From: Streptomyces sp. T12
Lineage (GTDB): Bacteria > Actinomycetota > Actinomycetes > Streptomycetales > Streptomycetaceae
DNA length: 64,000 nt
Reading direction: 5' to 3'
NCBI RefSeq assembly: GCF_028736035.1
Contig: NZ_CP117866.1
Span: 10,953,001-11,017,000, forward strand
A program made the translations under genes and the position numbers. The notes below the pieces were generated by a model, which made no database searches, was not told where the DNA came from, and was given only the letters and a program-made list of their open reading frames with translations. This document shows, piece by piece, positions 36,827 through 46,177 of the stretch (its first letter is position 1; the number at the start of each line of letters is the position of its first letter).

Positions 36827-37813
36827 TCAGCCCGCGTACCCGGTCACCGGATAGTGGTCCGAGAGGTTGGTGTACGTGTAGTCGGTGCCCCAGCTCGTCA
36901 CCGTCCAGGGCGCGCTCTGCTCCTTGACGACCTCGTTCTTCCATACCGTGGGACGGGCGTGACCCGCGCGGTGCAGGACGTGGTCCAGGTCCTCGCGGGG
37001 GTCGTCGGGGTAGCGGTCGCGGGCGATGGAGTTGTCCTGCGTGTCGAAGGAGTACGGGTGCCCGGTCCGCGCGTCGGCGCCCACCAGCCCTCCGTCGGCG
37101 AGCATCGAGGCGTACTCGGCGGTGCGCGAGTCGACGTTCAAGTCCCCGGCGACCAGGACCTGTTCACCCGCGGGGATGTTCTTGGCGTCCAGGAACGCGT
37201 CGATCGCCTTGAACTGCCGGCTGCGCATCGCGGCGGCCTCACCGGCGGCACAGCCCGGGTCGGTCGACTGGGCGTGCGTGCCGACGACATGCACCTTGGC
37301 GCCGTTCACGTTCAACACCACATACGCGAAGCCCTTGTTGGACCACCAGTCCGCCCCGCACGCGTCCTTGAACACGTACTGCTCCTTGCGCAGTACCGGC
37401 CACCTGCTGAGGATCGTGACCCCACCGTCCTCGGGCGTCGTCGCCGAGTACGCCCCGCCCGTCGCGTCCCAGCCGTCCTTGCTCCGCCCCACCACCGGCG
37501 TCTGGTACGGGTACTCGCCCGCCACCGCGGACTTCAGCGCGTCGGACGAGGAGTTGTCGAAGGCCTCCTGCACCACCACGACATCGTTCCCGCGGAAGAA
37601 GGGCGCCTTCGCGATCTCCGCCGCCCGGTGGTCCTGGCCCCAGTTCGGGTACAGGGTCTTGCTGAAGAGGAAGACGTTGTACGACAGCACCCGCAACGGC
37701 GGGGCCTGGTCGGCGGCCGTCGCGGTGGGGGCGGTGCCCGCGAGCCCGGTGGTGGCGAGCGCGAGGGTGAGCACGGCTGCGCCCGGGGTGCGGCGCGGTG
37801 CGAAGAGCGTCAC
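36827..37813 (-). CDS. Secreted sphingomyelinase C-like phosphodiesterase
   Basis: 328 residues from GTG 37813 with AGGGAG upstream. A Sec signal (about 1-34, ATAADQ) precedes an endonuclease/exonuclease/phosphatase fold: LRVLSYNVFLF (Asn), VVVQEAFDNSSSDAL (Glu), GTHAQSTDPGC, VAGDLNVD (Asp/Asn), REDLDHVL and LSDHYPVTGYA (Asp-His). These are the neutral sphingomyelinase metal and catalytic residues. It would hydrolyse sphingomyelin or related lipids outside the cell. Confidence 0.87.
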   Translation of the reverse strand: MTLFAPRRTPGAAVLTLALATTGLAGTAPTATAADQAPPLRVLSYNVFLFSKTLYPNWGQDHRAAEIAKAPFFRGNDVVVVQEAFDNSSSDALKSAVAGEYPYQTPVVGRSKDGWDATGGAYSATTPEDGGVTILSRWPVLRKEQYVFKDACGADWWSNKGFAYVVLNVNGAKVHVVGTHAQSTDPGCAAGEAAAMRSRQFKAIDAFLDAKNIPAGEQVLVAGDLNVDSRTAEYASMLADGGLVGADARTGHPYSFDTQDNSIARDRYPDDPREDLDHVLHRAGHARPTVWKNEVVKEQSAPWTVTSWGTDYTYTNLSDHYPVTGYAG

Positions 37814-37913
37814 TGGATCTCCCTGAGGGTGAGGGGGTGGAGTGGCGCCGCACATCAAACCACCGGCGATTACTCCCTGGTAACACCCGTGCGGGAAAAG
37901 AAGTACACCCGGC

Positions 37914-38372
37914 TCAGGCCCTCCACACCCCGTCTCGCATGAGGTACCGGCCGCGCATCTCGTGCTCCCCGTTCCGCGCCTGGACCGTGCGCGGACGTAC
38001 CCGGAAGTAGACGTACGGCAGGCTGTCCGCCCGGGGATCCCATCCCGTCTTCGCGAGGAACGCCTCGGCCGCGGCTCCCGGCACATCCTCGGCGGCGTAC
38101 ATCTCGGTGTCGCCGTCGACGAGGACGACGTCCAGCGTGTCCCCGAGCGCCAGCCGGGTCCGTCCGCCCTCGCGCAGGTTGCGGCCGGTCGGCGTGGTCA
38201 GCCGTGTCGCGAGCCACAGGGACTCGCCGTCCCACACGAACCAGAGCGGGACCAGGCAGGGCAGCCCGTCCGCGTCGGCCGTGGCCACCCAGACGTCCAT
38301 CTCCTTCTCCAGCCGGTCCAGGAGATCGCGCTTGCGCTGCTCGGGGCCGCGGGGCGGCTCGGTGATCGTCAT
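37914..38372 (-). CDS. Pyridoxamine 5'-phosphate oxidase-fold protein
   Basis: 152 residues from ATG 38372. The split-barrel FMN-binding fold is shown by KEMDVWVATADADGLPCLVPLWFVWDGESLWLATRL and GDTLDVVLVDGDTEMY. This group usually holds FMN or F420 rather than making pyridoxal phosphate. No neighbours suggest a substrate. The promoter would lie in the 195 bp shared with the divergent VOC gene. Confidence 0.82.
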   Translation of the reverse strand: MTITEPPRGPEQRKRDLLDRLEKEMDVWVATADADGLPCLVPLWFVWDGESLWLATRLTTPTGRNLREGGRTRLALGDTLDVVLVDGDTEMYAAEDVPGAAAEAFLAKTGWDPRADSLPYVYFRVRPRTVQARNGEHEMRGRYLMRDGVWRA

Positions 38373-38567
38373 GGCCGGGACGGTACCGAGGGAGCGGGCG
38401 GTGCGGATCGGGCCCGGGGCCCGGCTCGGATCGGGCCTGCGCCCTAGGTCCACGGGGGTGACCGGCGTCCGCCCCTCGGGCGACCGGCGTCTGTTCCTCC
38501 AGCGACTGGCGTCAGGCAGGTTTTACGTATAACCTCTCCCGTCAATCGCACCTCCCGGAAGGCCCCG

Positions 38568-38954
38568 ATGAGACGCATCGCCCTGGTCACCCTCGTCGTC
38601 GACGACTACGACGAGGCGATCCGCCACTACACCGAAGCCCTCGGCTTCCGGCTCGTCGAGGACACCCCGCGCCCCGACGGCTCCCGCTGGGTCGTCGTCC
38701 AGCCCGGCGACGAGGGCGCCGGTCTGCTGCTGGCCCGGGCCAAGGGCGACGGGCAGCGCGCCCGGGTCGGTGACCAGACCGGCGGGCGCGTCGGGTTCTT
38801 CCTGCACACCGACGACTTCGCCCGCGACCACGCCCGCATGCTCGCCGCCGGCGTGACCTTCCTGGAGGAGCCCCGGCATGAGCCGTACGGCTCCGTCGCC
38901 GTCTTCCAGGACCTGTACGGCAACCGCTGGGACCTGCTCCAGCCCGCCGGCTGA
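38568..38954 (+). CDS. VOC-family (glyoxalase/bleomycin-resistance fold) protein
   Basis: 128 residues with GGAAGG before the ATG. One VOC repeat pair: [24 protein letters not shown] and [49 protein letters not shown]. Metal ligand candidates (H near start is replaced; E in RHEPYG, D in DLYG) are partial. It could be a dioxygenase- or isomerase-like enzyme of unknown substrate. Confidence 0.85.
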   Translation: MRRIALVTLVVDDYDEAIRHYTEALGFRLVEDTPRPDGSRWVVVQPGDEGAGLLLARAKGDGQRARVGDQTGGRVGFFLHTDDFARDHARMLAAGVTFLEEPRHEPYGSVAVFQDLYGNRWDLLQPAG

Positions 38955-39012
38955 CCCGCCTCCCTCCCGTCGCTCCGAACCACCCCGCTCAAGGCTCAAG
39001 GAAAGACCCGCC

Positions 39013-40086
39013 ATGACAACTGCTACGCGCGTAGACGCCGAAGTGATCCGCCGCCTCCCCAAGGCCGTCCTGCACGACCACCTCGACGGCGGCCTGCGCC
39101 CCGCCACCGTGGTGGAGCTCGCGGAGGCGGTCGGCCACACCCTGCCGACCACCGACCCGGACGAGCTCGCCGCCTGGTACTTCGAGGCCGCGAACTCCGG
39201 CGACCTGGTCCGCTACATCGCCACCTTCGAGCACACCCTCGCCGTGATGCAGACCCGCGAGGGGCTGCTGCGCACCGCCGAGGAGTACGTCCTCGACCTG
39301 GCCGCCGACGGTGTCGTGTACGGCGAGGTGCGCTACGCCCCCGAGCTGAACACCAACGGCGGGCTGACCCTCGCCGAGGTCGTCGAGACCGTCCAGGAGG
39401 GCCTGGCCGCCGGTATGGCGAAGGCCGCGGCCGCCGGTACTCCGGTGCGCGTCGGCACCCTGCTGTGCGGGATGCGGATGTTCGACCGGGTCCGCGAGGC
39501 CGCCGACCTGGCCGTGGCCTTCCGGGACGCGGGTGTGGTCGGCTTCGACATCGCCGGTGCCGAGGACGGCTTCCCGCCCGCCGACCACCTCGACGCCTTC
39601 GAGCACCTGCGCCGCGAGAGCGTCCCGTTCACCATCCACGCCGGTGAGGCGCACGGCCTGCCCAGCATCCACCAGGCCCTCCAGGTGTGCGGCGCCCAGC
39701 GCATCGGTCACGGCGTGCGCATCACCGACGACATAGTGGACGGCAAGCTCGGCCGTCTGGCCGGCTGGGTGCGCGACCGCCGTGTCGCGCTGGAGATGTG
39801 CCCGACCTCCAACCTCCAGACCGGCGCCGCCACCTCGATCGCCGAGCACCCGATCACCGCGCTCAAGGACCTCGGCTTCCGCGTCACCCTCAACACCGAC
39901 AACCGACTGGTGTCCGGTACGACGATGACGCGCGAGATGTCCCTGCTGGTCGAGGAGGCCGGCTGGACGGTCGAGGACCTGCGCACGGTCACGGTGAACG
40001 CCGTGAAGAGCGCGTTCATCCCGTTCGACGAGCGCAAGGCCCTCATCGAGGACGTCGTCCTGCCGGGGTACGCGGCCGCGCTGTGA
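39013..40086 (+). CDS. add: Adenosine deaminase
   Basis: 357 residues from ATG 39013. The metal and catalytic residues of the family are present: LHDHLDGG (H21, H23), [10 protein letters not shown] (His, Glu), RIGHGVRI (His) and VTLNTDNRL (the metal Asp, with N-T-D in place of the usual S-T-D/D-D-P). Purine salvage: adenosine or deoxyadenosine to inosine. It is preceded by 58 bp after the VOC gene; the two may share a transcript. Confidence 0.93.
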   Translation: MTTATRVDAEVIRRLPKAVLHDHLDGGLRPATVVELAEAVGHTLPTTDPDELAAWYFEAANSGDLVRYIATFEHTLAVMQTREGLLRTAEEYVLDLAADGVVYGEVRYAPELNTNGGLTLAEVVETVQEGLAAGMAKAAAAGTPVRVGTLLCGMRMFDRVREAADLAVAFRDAGVVGFDIAGAEDGFPPADHLDAFEHLRRESVPFTIHAGEAHGLPSIHQALQVCGAQRIGHGVRITDDIVDGKLGRLAGWVRDRRVALEMCPTSNLQTGAATSIAEHPITALKDLGFRVTLNTDNRLVSGTTMTREMSLLVEEAGWTVEDLRTVTVNAVKSAFIPFDERKALIEDVVLPGYAAAL

Positions 40087-40099
40087 AGCGGCTCGCGGG

Positions 40100-40609
40100 C
40101 TAGGAGCTCTTCAGCAGCCCGCGGAGGTAGGCGGCCTGTCCGACGTGCTGGAGATCGTCGGACAGGACGCTGACCAGCCGTACACCCAGGCTGACCGGCG
40201 GGTCCCAGCGCTCGTCCACGACGCGCTCCAGATCCTTGGCGGCCACCTCGCGCAGCGCCCCGAGGGTCTGGGCGTGCACGGCGTCGTAATAGCGGGTCAG
40301 CAGGTCACCGGAGTCGACCCGTACCTTGTCGACCTTCGCGGCGGTGTGCCCGTACCCGGTGTCATGGCGTGGCAGGTCCAGCCCGAAGGTCTTCTGGAAA
40401 TCCTGCGTCAGCCACACCTGGTCGAGCTCGAAGGCGTCGGCGATGTGGTCGTCCTGGACGCGGGTGAGATGCCAGATCAGCCAGGCGATGGAGTTGGTGT
40501 CGGCGGAGGGGCGGGCGTGCAGGTCGTCGGGGTCGAGGCCCTCGACGGCGGCATGGACTTCTTCCTGGATGCGGTTGTATCCGTCGATGAGGATGTCCTT
40601 GGCATGCAT
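40100..40609 (-). CDS. DinB/DUF664-type (mycothiol-dependent maleylpyruvate isomerase-like) protein
   Basis: 169 residues from ATG 40609. A four-helix DinB bundle with metal-binding His residues in WLIWHLTRVQDDH and DDLQHVGQAAYLRG. Actinobacterial members often use mycothiol as thiol cofactor (mycothiol transferases). Its stop is 14 bp from the convergent adenosine deaminase stop. Substrate unknown. Confidence 0.85.
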   Translation of the reverse strand: MHAKDILIDGYNRIQEEVHAAVEGLDPDDLHARPSADTNSIAWLIWHLTRVQDDHIADAFELDQVWLTQDFQKTFGLDLPRHDTGYGHTAAKVDKVRVDSGDLLTRYYDAVHAQTLGALREVAAKDLERVVDERWDPPVSLGVRLVSVLSDDLQHVGQAAYLRGLLKSS

Positions 40610-40634
40610 GGCTCCACCATCGCGCAACCGGCCG

Positions 40635-41522
40635 TCATGCGCCTTCCGTTTCCAGCAGCGCCATCAGCGCCCGGGCCGCTGGGCTCGTCGCCTGCGCGCG
40701 CGGCAGCAGGGCGACCGTCTCGTAGACCGTCTCGCCGGTGCCCTTCACCGGCAGTGCGGTCAGCGACCGGCGCTTGTGCCGGAAGTGGCGCGGTACGACG
40801 GCGATGCCGAGGTCCTCGTCCACCAGGTCCAGGAGGCTGTGCACATCGTTCACCTCCAGGGCGACGGTCCGCCGGACGCCGGTCGCGGCGAACACGGCGT
40901 CGGTGGTGCGGCGCGGCCCCCAGTCCGGGTGGAAGTCGACGAAGACCTCGCCGCCCAGCTCCTCGGGAGTGACCGCGGCGCCGGCGGTCGCGAGCCGGTG
41001 GCTCGGATGGCACAGGACGGTCATCGGCTCGCTGGTCAGCGGTACGACTCGCAGCTGGTCGATGTCCTCGTCGGCCGTCCGTACCGCGAAGGCCAGGTCC
41101 AGGCGCCCAGCCGCGACCTCCTCCGCGAGCGCGCCCGCCCCCGCCTGGCGCAGGCAGATCTCCACGTCCGGATGCTGCCGCCGGAAGGCCGCGAGCAGCC
41201 CCGCCACATGCACCCCGGCGATGCACTGCTCGGACCCGAGCGCCAGCATCCCGCGCAGCACGCCCTGCACCGCGGCCACCGCCTCGTGGGCCGCCCGTAC
41301 CTGCGCGAGGATCCGTTCCGCCTCGCCCAGCAGCGCCCGTCCGGCCGGGGTGAGCGTCACCCGGCGGGTGGTCCGCACGAACAGCGGGGTCTGCAACTCC
41401 CGTTCCAGTGCCCGGATCGACGCCGACAGGCCCGACTGGGACACCATCAGGCGTTCGGCCGCCCGGGTGAAGTGCTGGTCCTCGGCGACCGCCACGAAGT
41501 GCTGGAGATGGCGCAGTTCCAT
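40635..41522 (-). CDS. LysR-family regulator
   Basis: 295 residues. The N-terminal HTH is typical (MELRHLQHFVAVAEDQHFTRAAERLMVSQSGLSASIRALERELQTPLFVRTTRRVTLTPAG), followed by a substrate-binding-fold effector domain (MLALGSEQCIAG, FRRQHPDVEICL). Divergent from an aldo/keto reductase gene 150 bp away, the classic LysR arrangement, so that gene is the likely target. Confidence 0.93.
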   Translation of the reverse strand: MELRHLQHFVAVAEDQHFTRAAERLMVSQSGLSASIRALERELQTPLFVRTTRRVTLTPAGRALLGEAERILAQVRAAHEAVAAVQGVLRGMLALGSEQCIAGVHVAGLLAAFRRQHPDVEICLRQAGAGALAEEVAAGRLDLAFAVRTADEDIDQLRVVPLTSEPMTVLCHPSHRLATAGAAVTPEELGGEVFVDFHPDWGPRRTTDAVFAATGVRRTVALEVNDVHSLLDLVDEDLGIAVVPRHFRHKRRSLTALPVKGTGETVYETVALLPRAQATSPAARALMALLETEGA

Positions 41523-41543
41523 GATTGAGCAGCGTAGCCGCTG

Positions 41544-41639
41544 AATCCCATCGGATTTACCTGTTGGACCACTGCCCGCAGGTCACGACAGAGTGGGCGG
41601 CGACTGGAATACCGGTCGCATACCGGTTCTGCGGAACCG
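41544..41639. promoter_or_regulatory. Divergent LysR/AKR control region with repeats
   Basis: AATCC-n4-GGATT (41544-41557) lies by the LysR start. Two direct copies of ATACCGGT start at 41609 and 41620, 11 bp apart, and the second runs into CGGTTC-TGCG-GAACCG (41624-41639), a perfect inverted repeat. These are good candidates for the LysR recognition and activation sites. Confidence 0.6.
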
Positions 41640-41671
41640 TCCTCACGTGTGCCAACCCCTCTGGAGTCGCG

Positions 41672-42664
41672 TTGTACACCGCACACACCGACCGCTACGC
41701 GGACATGCCCTACCGGCGCACCGGACGCAGCGGCCTCAAACTCCCCGCACTGTCCCTCGGACTGTGGCACAACTTCGGCCCGGACCGCCCCGTCGAGACG
41801 CAGCGGGCCATCCTGCGCCGCGCCTTCGACCTCGGCGTGACCCACTTCGACCTGGCCAACAACTACGGCCCGCCGCCCGGGGCCGCCGAGTCGGCGTTCG
41901 GTGAGGCCTTGAAGGCGGACTTCGCGCCGTACCGGGACGAGCTGGTCATCTCCACCAAGGCCGGCTATCTGATGTGGCCCGGCCCGTACGGCGAGTGGGG
42001 CTCGCGCAAGTACATGCTGTCCTCGCTCGACCAGAGCCTGCAGCGGATGGGCCTGGACTACGTCGACATCTTCTACTCGCACCGCCCCGACCCGGACACT
42101 CCGCTGAAGGAGACGATGGGCGCCCTGCACTCGGCGGTGCAGCAGGGCAAGGCGCTGTACGTCGGTGTCTCCAACTACTCGGCCGAGCAGACCCGTGAGG
42201 CCGCCCGCATCCTCGGTGAGCTGGGCACCCCGCTCCTCATCCACCAGCCGCGCTACTCGATGCTGGACCGCCGCCCCGAGGACGAGGGCCTCCTCGACGC
42301 CCTGGACGAGCTCCAGGTCGGCTCCATCGTCTTCTCCCCGCTGGAGCAGGGCCTGCTGACCGGCCGCTACCTCGACGGCATCCCGGAGGGATCGCGGGCC
42401 GCGAGCGGCAGTCCCTTCCTGAACTCGGACGCGGTCACCGAGGACCTGGTCGGCAAGCTGCGCGCCCTCGACGACATCGCCAAGTCCCGCGGCCAGACCC
42501 TGGCGCAGCTGGCCCTGGCCTGGGTGCTGCGCGGCGGCCGGGTGACCTCGGCACTCGTCGGTGCGAGCAGTGCGCAGCAGATCGAGGACAGCGTCGCCGC
42601 CGCCCGCAACCTCGACTTCGACGCCGAGGAACTGGCCCGGATCGACGCGGTGATCAAGGGCTGA
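41672..42664 (+). CDS. Aldo/keto reductase (YghZ-type)
   Basis: 330 residues from TTG 41672, with GGAG before it; the start matches homologues I recall that begin [21 protein letters not shown] features: [17 protein letters not shown] (Asp/Tyr), [17 protein letters not shown] (Lys), [12 protein letters not shown] (His) and [11 protein letters not shown]. YghZ enzymes reduce L-glyceraldehyde-3-phosphate and methylglyoxal using NADPH. Probably regulated by the divergent LysR protein. The 3' end overlaps the next convergent gene by 11 bp. Confidence 0.9.
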   Translation: MYTAHTDRYADMPYRRTGRSGLKLPALSLGLWHNFGPDRPVETQRAILRRAFDLGVTHFDLANNYGPPPGAAESAFGEALKADFAPYRDELVISTKAGYLMWPGPYGEWGSRKYMLSSLDQSLQRMGLDYVDIFYSHRPDPDTPLKETMGALHSAVQQGKALYVGVSNYSAEQTREAARILGELGTPLLIHQPRYSMLDRRPEDEGLLDALDELQVGSIVFSPLEQGLLTGRYLDGIPEGSRAASGSPFLNSDAVTEDLVGKLRALDDIAKSRGQTLAQLALAWVLRGGRVTSALVGASSAQQIEDSVAAARNLDFDAEELARIDAVIKG

Positions 42665-42959
42665 GCCGTTCCGTCAGGTGAACGGTGACGGAGTCGCCCT
42701 CCCGCTTCCCGATGGCCTTGCGCACATCGGCCTTGACGGGAAGCTTGTGGGTGCCGGCTCCGAGGGCCATGAACGAACTCTGGAACGGATGTCCGTCGAC
42801 GGTCCCGCGGATCTTGACCAGCCCGCGGGTGCCGAAGAAGTCGGCGGACTCCGGCCAGACGACATAGGTCCACCCGCCCTTGCTGGGGCTCTTGACCAGG
42901 ACGGCGGTGAATTCCGCGTCCATGCTCCCGCTCGTGGTCATTTTCCCGCTCGTGGTCAT
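42654..42959 (-). CDS. DUF1905-type small protein
   Basis: 101 residues from ATG 42959 with GGGAGGACACC upstream. The core ([67 protein letters not shown]) is the DUF1905/AF2212-like beta-barrel found in YdeI-related proteins. The N-terminus contains a tandem duplication, [12 protein letters not shown], encoded by an 18-bp direct repeat, so the true start could be either Met. Function unknown. Confidence 0.8.
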   Translation of the reverse strand: MTTSGKMTTSGSMDAEFTAVLVKSPSKGGWTYVVWPESADFFGTRGLVKIRGTVDGHPFQSSFMALGAGTHKLPVKADVRKAIGKREGDSVTVHLTERLSP

Positions 42960-43269
42960 GGTGTCCTCCCTCGCGGTGGTCTTCGCGGCCTTCATTGGTC
43001 AGACCGCTGCGAGGCACGGAATTCATCGTCCGAGGTTATGCCCCGGTCATTCCCCGAGGTTGACGTGTACCCGCCGCATTTCGGCCAACACCGGCTGTGA
43101 ATATGCCAGGAGAGTGGCCGGAAAGTCGTGGTGACAGTGTTTCAGTAGTGAACATACTCGACTACTAGGGTGCCTCACATGGGGCGACGGCGCCCTTACA
43201 CACCGCTCACGAGCCGCACGGAAAGCGAGGTCCGCCGAGAGGCGAACACGGCAACACGGGGGAGGCTAC
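42960..43269. other. 310-bp intergenic region
   Basis: No gene is visible. It holds the promoter of the DUF1905 gene and that of the next gene. AGTAGT (43144-43149) and ACTACT (43161-43166) form an inverted repeat with an 11-nt spacer about 100 bp before the GTG at 43270, a possible operator. The GGAGG ribosome site at 43259-43263 precedes that start. Confidence 0.5.
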
Positions 43270-43680
43270 GTGCACGACGAGTTCCTGTGCCATGTCACCG
43301 CATACGGCGTCTGCGGCGGACGGCGCATCGGTGTACCCCTGGGAACCTACCGGGCGCCCACCCTGGCCCTTGCCCTGTGGTGGTTACGCGACCGGGCTTC
43401 CTGGATCGCCGAGCGATTAGACCCGCAACCCGACGCCGAGCACTTCCCGCCCGGCGCGCTCGTCCCGGTCGCCGGCACCGTGCCCGACGTGCCGGCCGTA
43501 CTGCGCACCTGGTGTGGCGACGTCGCTCAACAGGAGCTGGTCGCCGACGAGTTGGCGGCCGGGCGACTGGTGAGGCTCGCGGTGAGCGACGACACCACCG
43601 AGTACGAACTGCTCGCCGAGTCGGTGGACGCGCTGCGTATGCAGCGGACCATCCCGGCGCTGGTCGTGTCCGTCGGGTGA
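43270..43680 (+). CDS. Hypothetical protein, 136 aa
   Basis: It starts at GTG 43270 after GGGGGAGG. The sequence MHDEFLCHVTAYGVCGGRRIGVPLGTYRAPTLALALWWL has two Cys near the N-terminus, a middle DVPAVLRTWCGDVAQQELVADELAAGRLVRLAVSD, and an end RTIPALVVSVG. Soluble. I do not recognise a family. It precedes the FHA-ABC transporter by 139 bp containing tandem repeats, so the two may not share a promoter. Confidence 0.65.
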   Translation: MHDEFLCHVTAYGVCGGRRIGVPLGTYRAPTLALALWWLRDRASWIAERLDPQPDAEHFPPGALVPVAGTVPDVPAVLRTWCGDVAQQELVADELAAGRLVRLAVSDDTTEYELLAESVDALRMQRTIPALVVSVG

Positions 43681-43689
43681 GCCCGCTGC

Positions 43690-43767
43690 CCCGAGTGATC
43701 TCTGGCCCGAGTGATGTCTGCCCTGGGTGATCCAAGTCCCGGGTGGTCCAAGTCCCGGGTGATCCAG
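43690..43767. repeat. Five imperfect 14-17 bp tandem repeats (CCCGRGTGATC)
   Basis: Copies begin at 43690, 43706, 43721, 43138+600 (43738) and 43754, each CCCGAGTGAT- or CCCGGGTG(A/G)TCCAAGT-like. The array ends 40 bp before the promoter of the FHA-ABC gene. It could be a binding array for a regulator or a slippage product. Confidence 0.75.
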
Positions 43768-43807
43768 CCCTCCGGCGCCCGGGCAGGCACATATATGGGC
43801 AGATCGA

Positions 43808-43813
43808 TAGAAT
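43808..43813 (+). promoter_or_regulatory. -10 box TAGAAT of a likely leaderless gene
   Basis: TAGAAT ends 6 bp before ATG 43820, so the transcript of the FHA-ABC gene probably begins at its start codon. No Shine-Dalgarno sequence is visible and the -35 region (about 43785) is weak. Confidence 0.55.
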
Positions 43814-43819
43814 CCTGGC

Positions 43820-46165
43820 ATGGCGGAGCGTTCGTTCGCACCGACTGCGCCCGTACTCGTCGTGGAGACCGAGTCGGGCTCCACCCTGGTGGCCCCGGGC
43901 CGTGACTACCACGTCGGACGCGACCCGCTCAGCGACATCGTCATCGACGACGCCCGCGTCTCCTGGCACCACGCGGTGCTGCGCCCCGAGGCCGACCACT
44001 GGACCCTCGAGGACGACAACAGCACGAACGGCACCTACACCGAAGGCCGCCGCATCCACGCGTGGGACGTCGGCCCCGGCACTGTCATCCGCTTCGGCAA
44101 CCCCTCCGACGGCCCTCGCGCGGTGCTGCTGGACCGCCCCGGCCGGACGGCCGCGCCGGAACGTCCCTCGGCGGTCTCGATGCCCGACCGCACCGGCACC
44201 TTCCGGCAGCCCACTTCCGTCCGCCCGCTGTCCACCCGTACCGTCCGCATCGGCCGCGCCGCCGAAAACGACCTGGTCATCGACGACCTGATCGTCTCCC
44301 GCCACCACGCCGAGCTGCGCGCCCTGCCCGACGGGACGTACGAGATCGCCGATCTGGGCAGCCACAACGGCACCTACCTCAACGGCAGTCCCGTCGCCGT
44401 GGCGCCTCTCGGCCCCGGTGACGTCGTCGGGATCGGCCACTCCGCGTTCTGCCTGGTCGGGGACCAGCTGCAGGAGTACGTCGACACCGGGGAGATCTCC
44501 CTCGAAGTGCAGGACCTCGCGGTCTTCGTCGACCACGGCCGCAGGACCCTGCTCGACCACGTCTCCTTCCCGGTGGGGGAGAAGTGCCTGCTCGCCGTCG
44601 TCGGCCCGAGCGGCGCCGGGAAGTCCACGCTGCTGGGCGCCCTCACCGGCCAGCGCCCCGCCGGCCACGGCACCGTGCTGTACGACGGCCGCGACCTCTA
44701 CCGCGACTACGCCGAGCTGCGTCAGCGCATCGGCCTCGTCCCGCAGGACGACATCCTGCACGCACAACTCACCGTCCGCAGTGCCCTGGCCTACGCTGCC
44801 GAACTGCGCTTCCCGCAGGACACCGCCAAGGCCGAGCGCCGGGCCAGGGTCGACGAGGTCATCCACGAACTGGGTCTGGAACAGCGCGCCGAGCAGCCCG
44901 TGCACAGCCTGTCGGGTGGGCAGCGCAAGCGGGTCAGCGTCGCCCTGGAGCTGCTGACCAAGCCGTCTCTGCTGTTCCTCGACGAGCCGACCTCCGGGCT
45001 CGACCCGGGCATGGACCGCTCGGTGATGCACATGCTGCGCGGCCTGGCCGACGACGGGCGTACCGTCATCGTCGTCACCCACAGCGTGCTCAGCCTCGAC
45101 GTCTGCGACCGGCTCCTGGTGCTCGCGCCTGGCGGACGGATCGCCTACTACGGCCCGCCGGACGAGGCCCTGCTCTTCTTCGGCTTCGAGCACTGGCCGG
45201 AGGCCTTCGAGGCCTTCGAACGCGACCAGGAGCGGGACTGGGCGGGCGACTACCGGACCTCGCTCTTCCACCGGCAGTACGTCACCGACGCGACCGCACA
45301 GCCCCGGCGGCCGCGCACCGGCCCGGTCGTCATCACCCGGCCGCCCCGGCCGCGCAGCCGCGGCGCCCAGCTCGGCACGCTGGTCCGCCGCTACACCACC
45401 GCGCTCGCCGCCGACCGCACCTTCCTCGCCATCATGGTCGCCCTGCCGTTCGTGATGGGCGCGATGGCCCGCGCCCTGGCGGGCAGCAAGCTGACCCAGG
45501 AGACGGCGATGAACGCGCTGCTGATCCTGTGCGTCGGCGGAGTCCTCACCGGCGCGGCGAACGCCGTGCGGGAACTCGTCAAGGAGCGCGTCATCTACCA
45601 GCGGGAGCGGGCGGTCGGCCTGTCCAGATCGGCGTACCTGATGTCCAAGGTGGTGGTGCTGGGGACGGTCACCGTGCTGCAGGCGGTCGTGCTGACCCTG
45701 GTCGCCCTGCTCGGCGTCGATCTCAACGCACCGGGTGGCGAAGGCGTGTTGATGCCGCCGCTCGTCGAAATCACCGTGGCCGTCGCCCTGCTGGCGTTCA
45801 CGGCGATGATGCTCGGCCTGCTCGTCTCGGCGCTGGTGCGCAAGGAGGAGGTGACGATGCCGCTGCTGGTGCTGCTCGCCATCGTCCAGGTCGTCTTCTG
45901 CGGCGCCCTGCTGAAGCTGCACGGCGTGCCAGGACTTGAACAGCTGTCCTGGCTGGTGCCCTCGCGCTGGGCGCTCGGCGCGATGGCCGGCACCGTCGAA
46001 CTGTCCCGGATCGTGCCCGGCGAGCTGACCGGCGATCCCCTGTTCGAGCACTCGGCCGGCGTGTGGCTGTTCAACGTGGCCATGCTGGTCGTGCTCTCCG
46101 GGGCCTTCGGCTACCTCGTCTCCCGGCTGCTGCGCCGGCACGAACCCGTAGTGATGCGGAAGTAG
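43820..46165 (+). CDS. ABC transporter with two N-terminal FHA domains
   Basis: 781 residues. FHA1 (about 18-80: VGRDPLSDIVIDDARVSWHH, NSTNGTY) and FHA2 (135-200: IGRAAENDLVIDDLIVSRHHAEL, SHNGTYLNG) keep the phosphothreonine-binding Arg, Ser-His and Asn. The ABC domain has Walker [14 protein letters not shown], signature LSGGQRKRVSVAL and Walker B LLFLDEPTSGLD. An ABC2/ABCG-type membrane part with six helices forms the last about 260 residues. This half-transporter would dimerise. The FHA domains should dock a phosphorylated partner, and the kinase two genes downstream is the obvious writer. Confidence 0.9.
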   Translation: MAERSFAPTAPVLVVETESGSTLVAPGRDYHVGRDPLSDIVIDDARVSWHHAVLRPEADHWTLEDDNSTNGTYTEGRRIHAWDVGPGTVIRFGNPSDGPRAVLLDRPGRTAAPERPSAVSMPDRTGTFRQPTSVRPLSTRTVRIGRAAENDLVIDDLIVSRHHAELRALPDGTYEIADLGSHNGTYLNGSPVAVAPLGPGDVVGIGHSAFCLVGDQLQEYVDTGEISLEVQDLAVFVDHGRRTLLDHVSFPVGEKCLLAVVGPSGAGKSTLLGALTGQRPAGHGTVLYDGRDLYRDYAELRQRIGLVPQDDILHAQLTVRSALAYAAELRFPQDTAKAERRARVDEVIHELGLEQRAEQPVHSLSGGQRKRVSVALELLTKPSLLFLDEPTSGLDPGMDRSVMHMLRGLADDGRTVIVVTHSVLSLDVCDRLLVLAPGGRIAYYGPPDEALLFFGFEHWPEAFEAFERDQERDWAGDYRTSLFHRQYVTDATAQPRRPRTGPVVITRPPRPRSRGAQLGTLVRRYTTALAADRTFLAIMVALPFVMGAMARALAGSKLTQETAMNALLILCVGGVLTGAANAVRELVKERVIYQRERAVGLSRSAYLMSKVVVLGTVTVLQAVVLTLVALLGVDLNAPGGEGVLMPPLVEITVAVALLAFTAMMLGLLVSALVRKEEVTMPLLVLLAIVQVVFCGALLKLHGVPGLEQLSWLVPSRWALGAMAGTVELSRIVPGELTGDPLFEHSAGVWLFNVAMLVVLSGAFGYLVSRLLRRHEPVVMRK

Positions 46166-46177
46166 GAGGTCCAGACG

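Noticed and set aside
43690..43767. CRISPR array
   Set aside because: The units are imperfect, only 14-17 bp and contiguous, with no unique spacers or cas genes.
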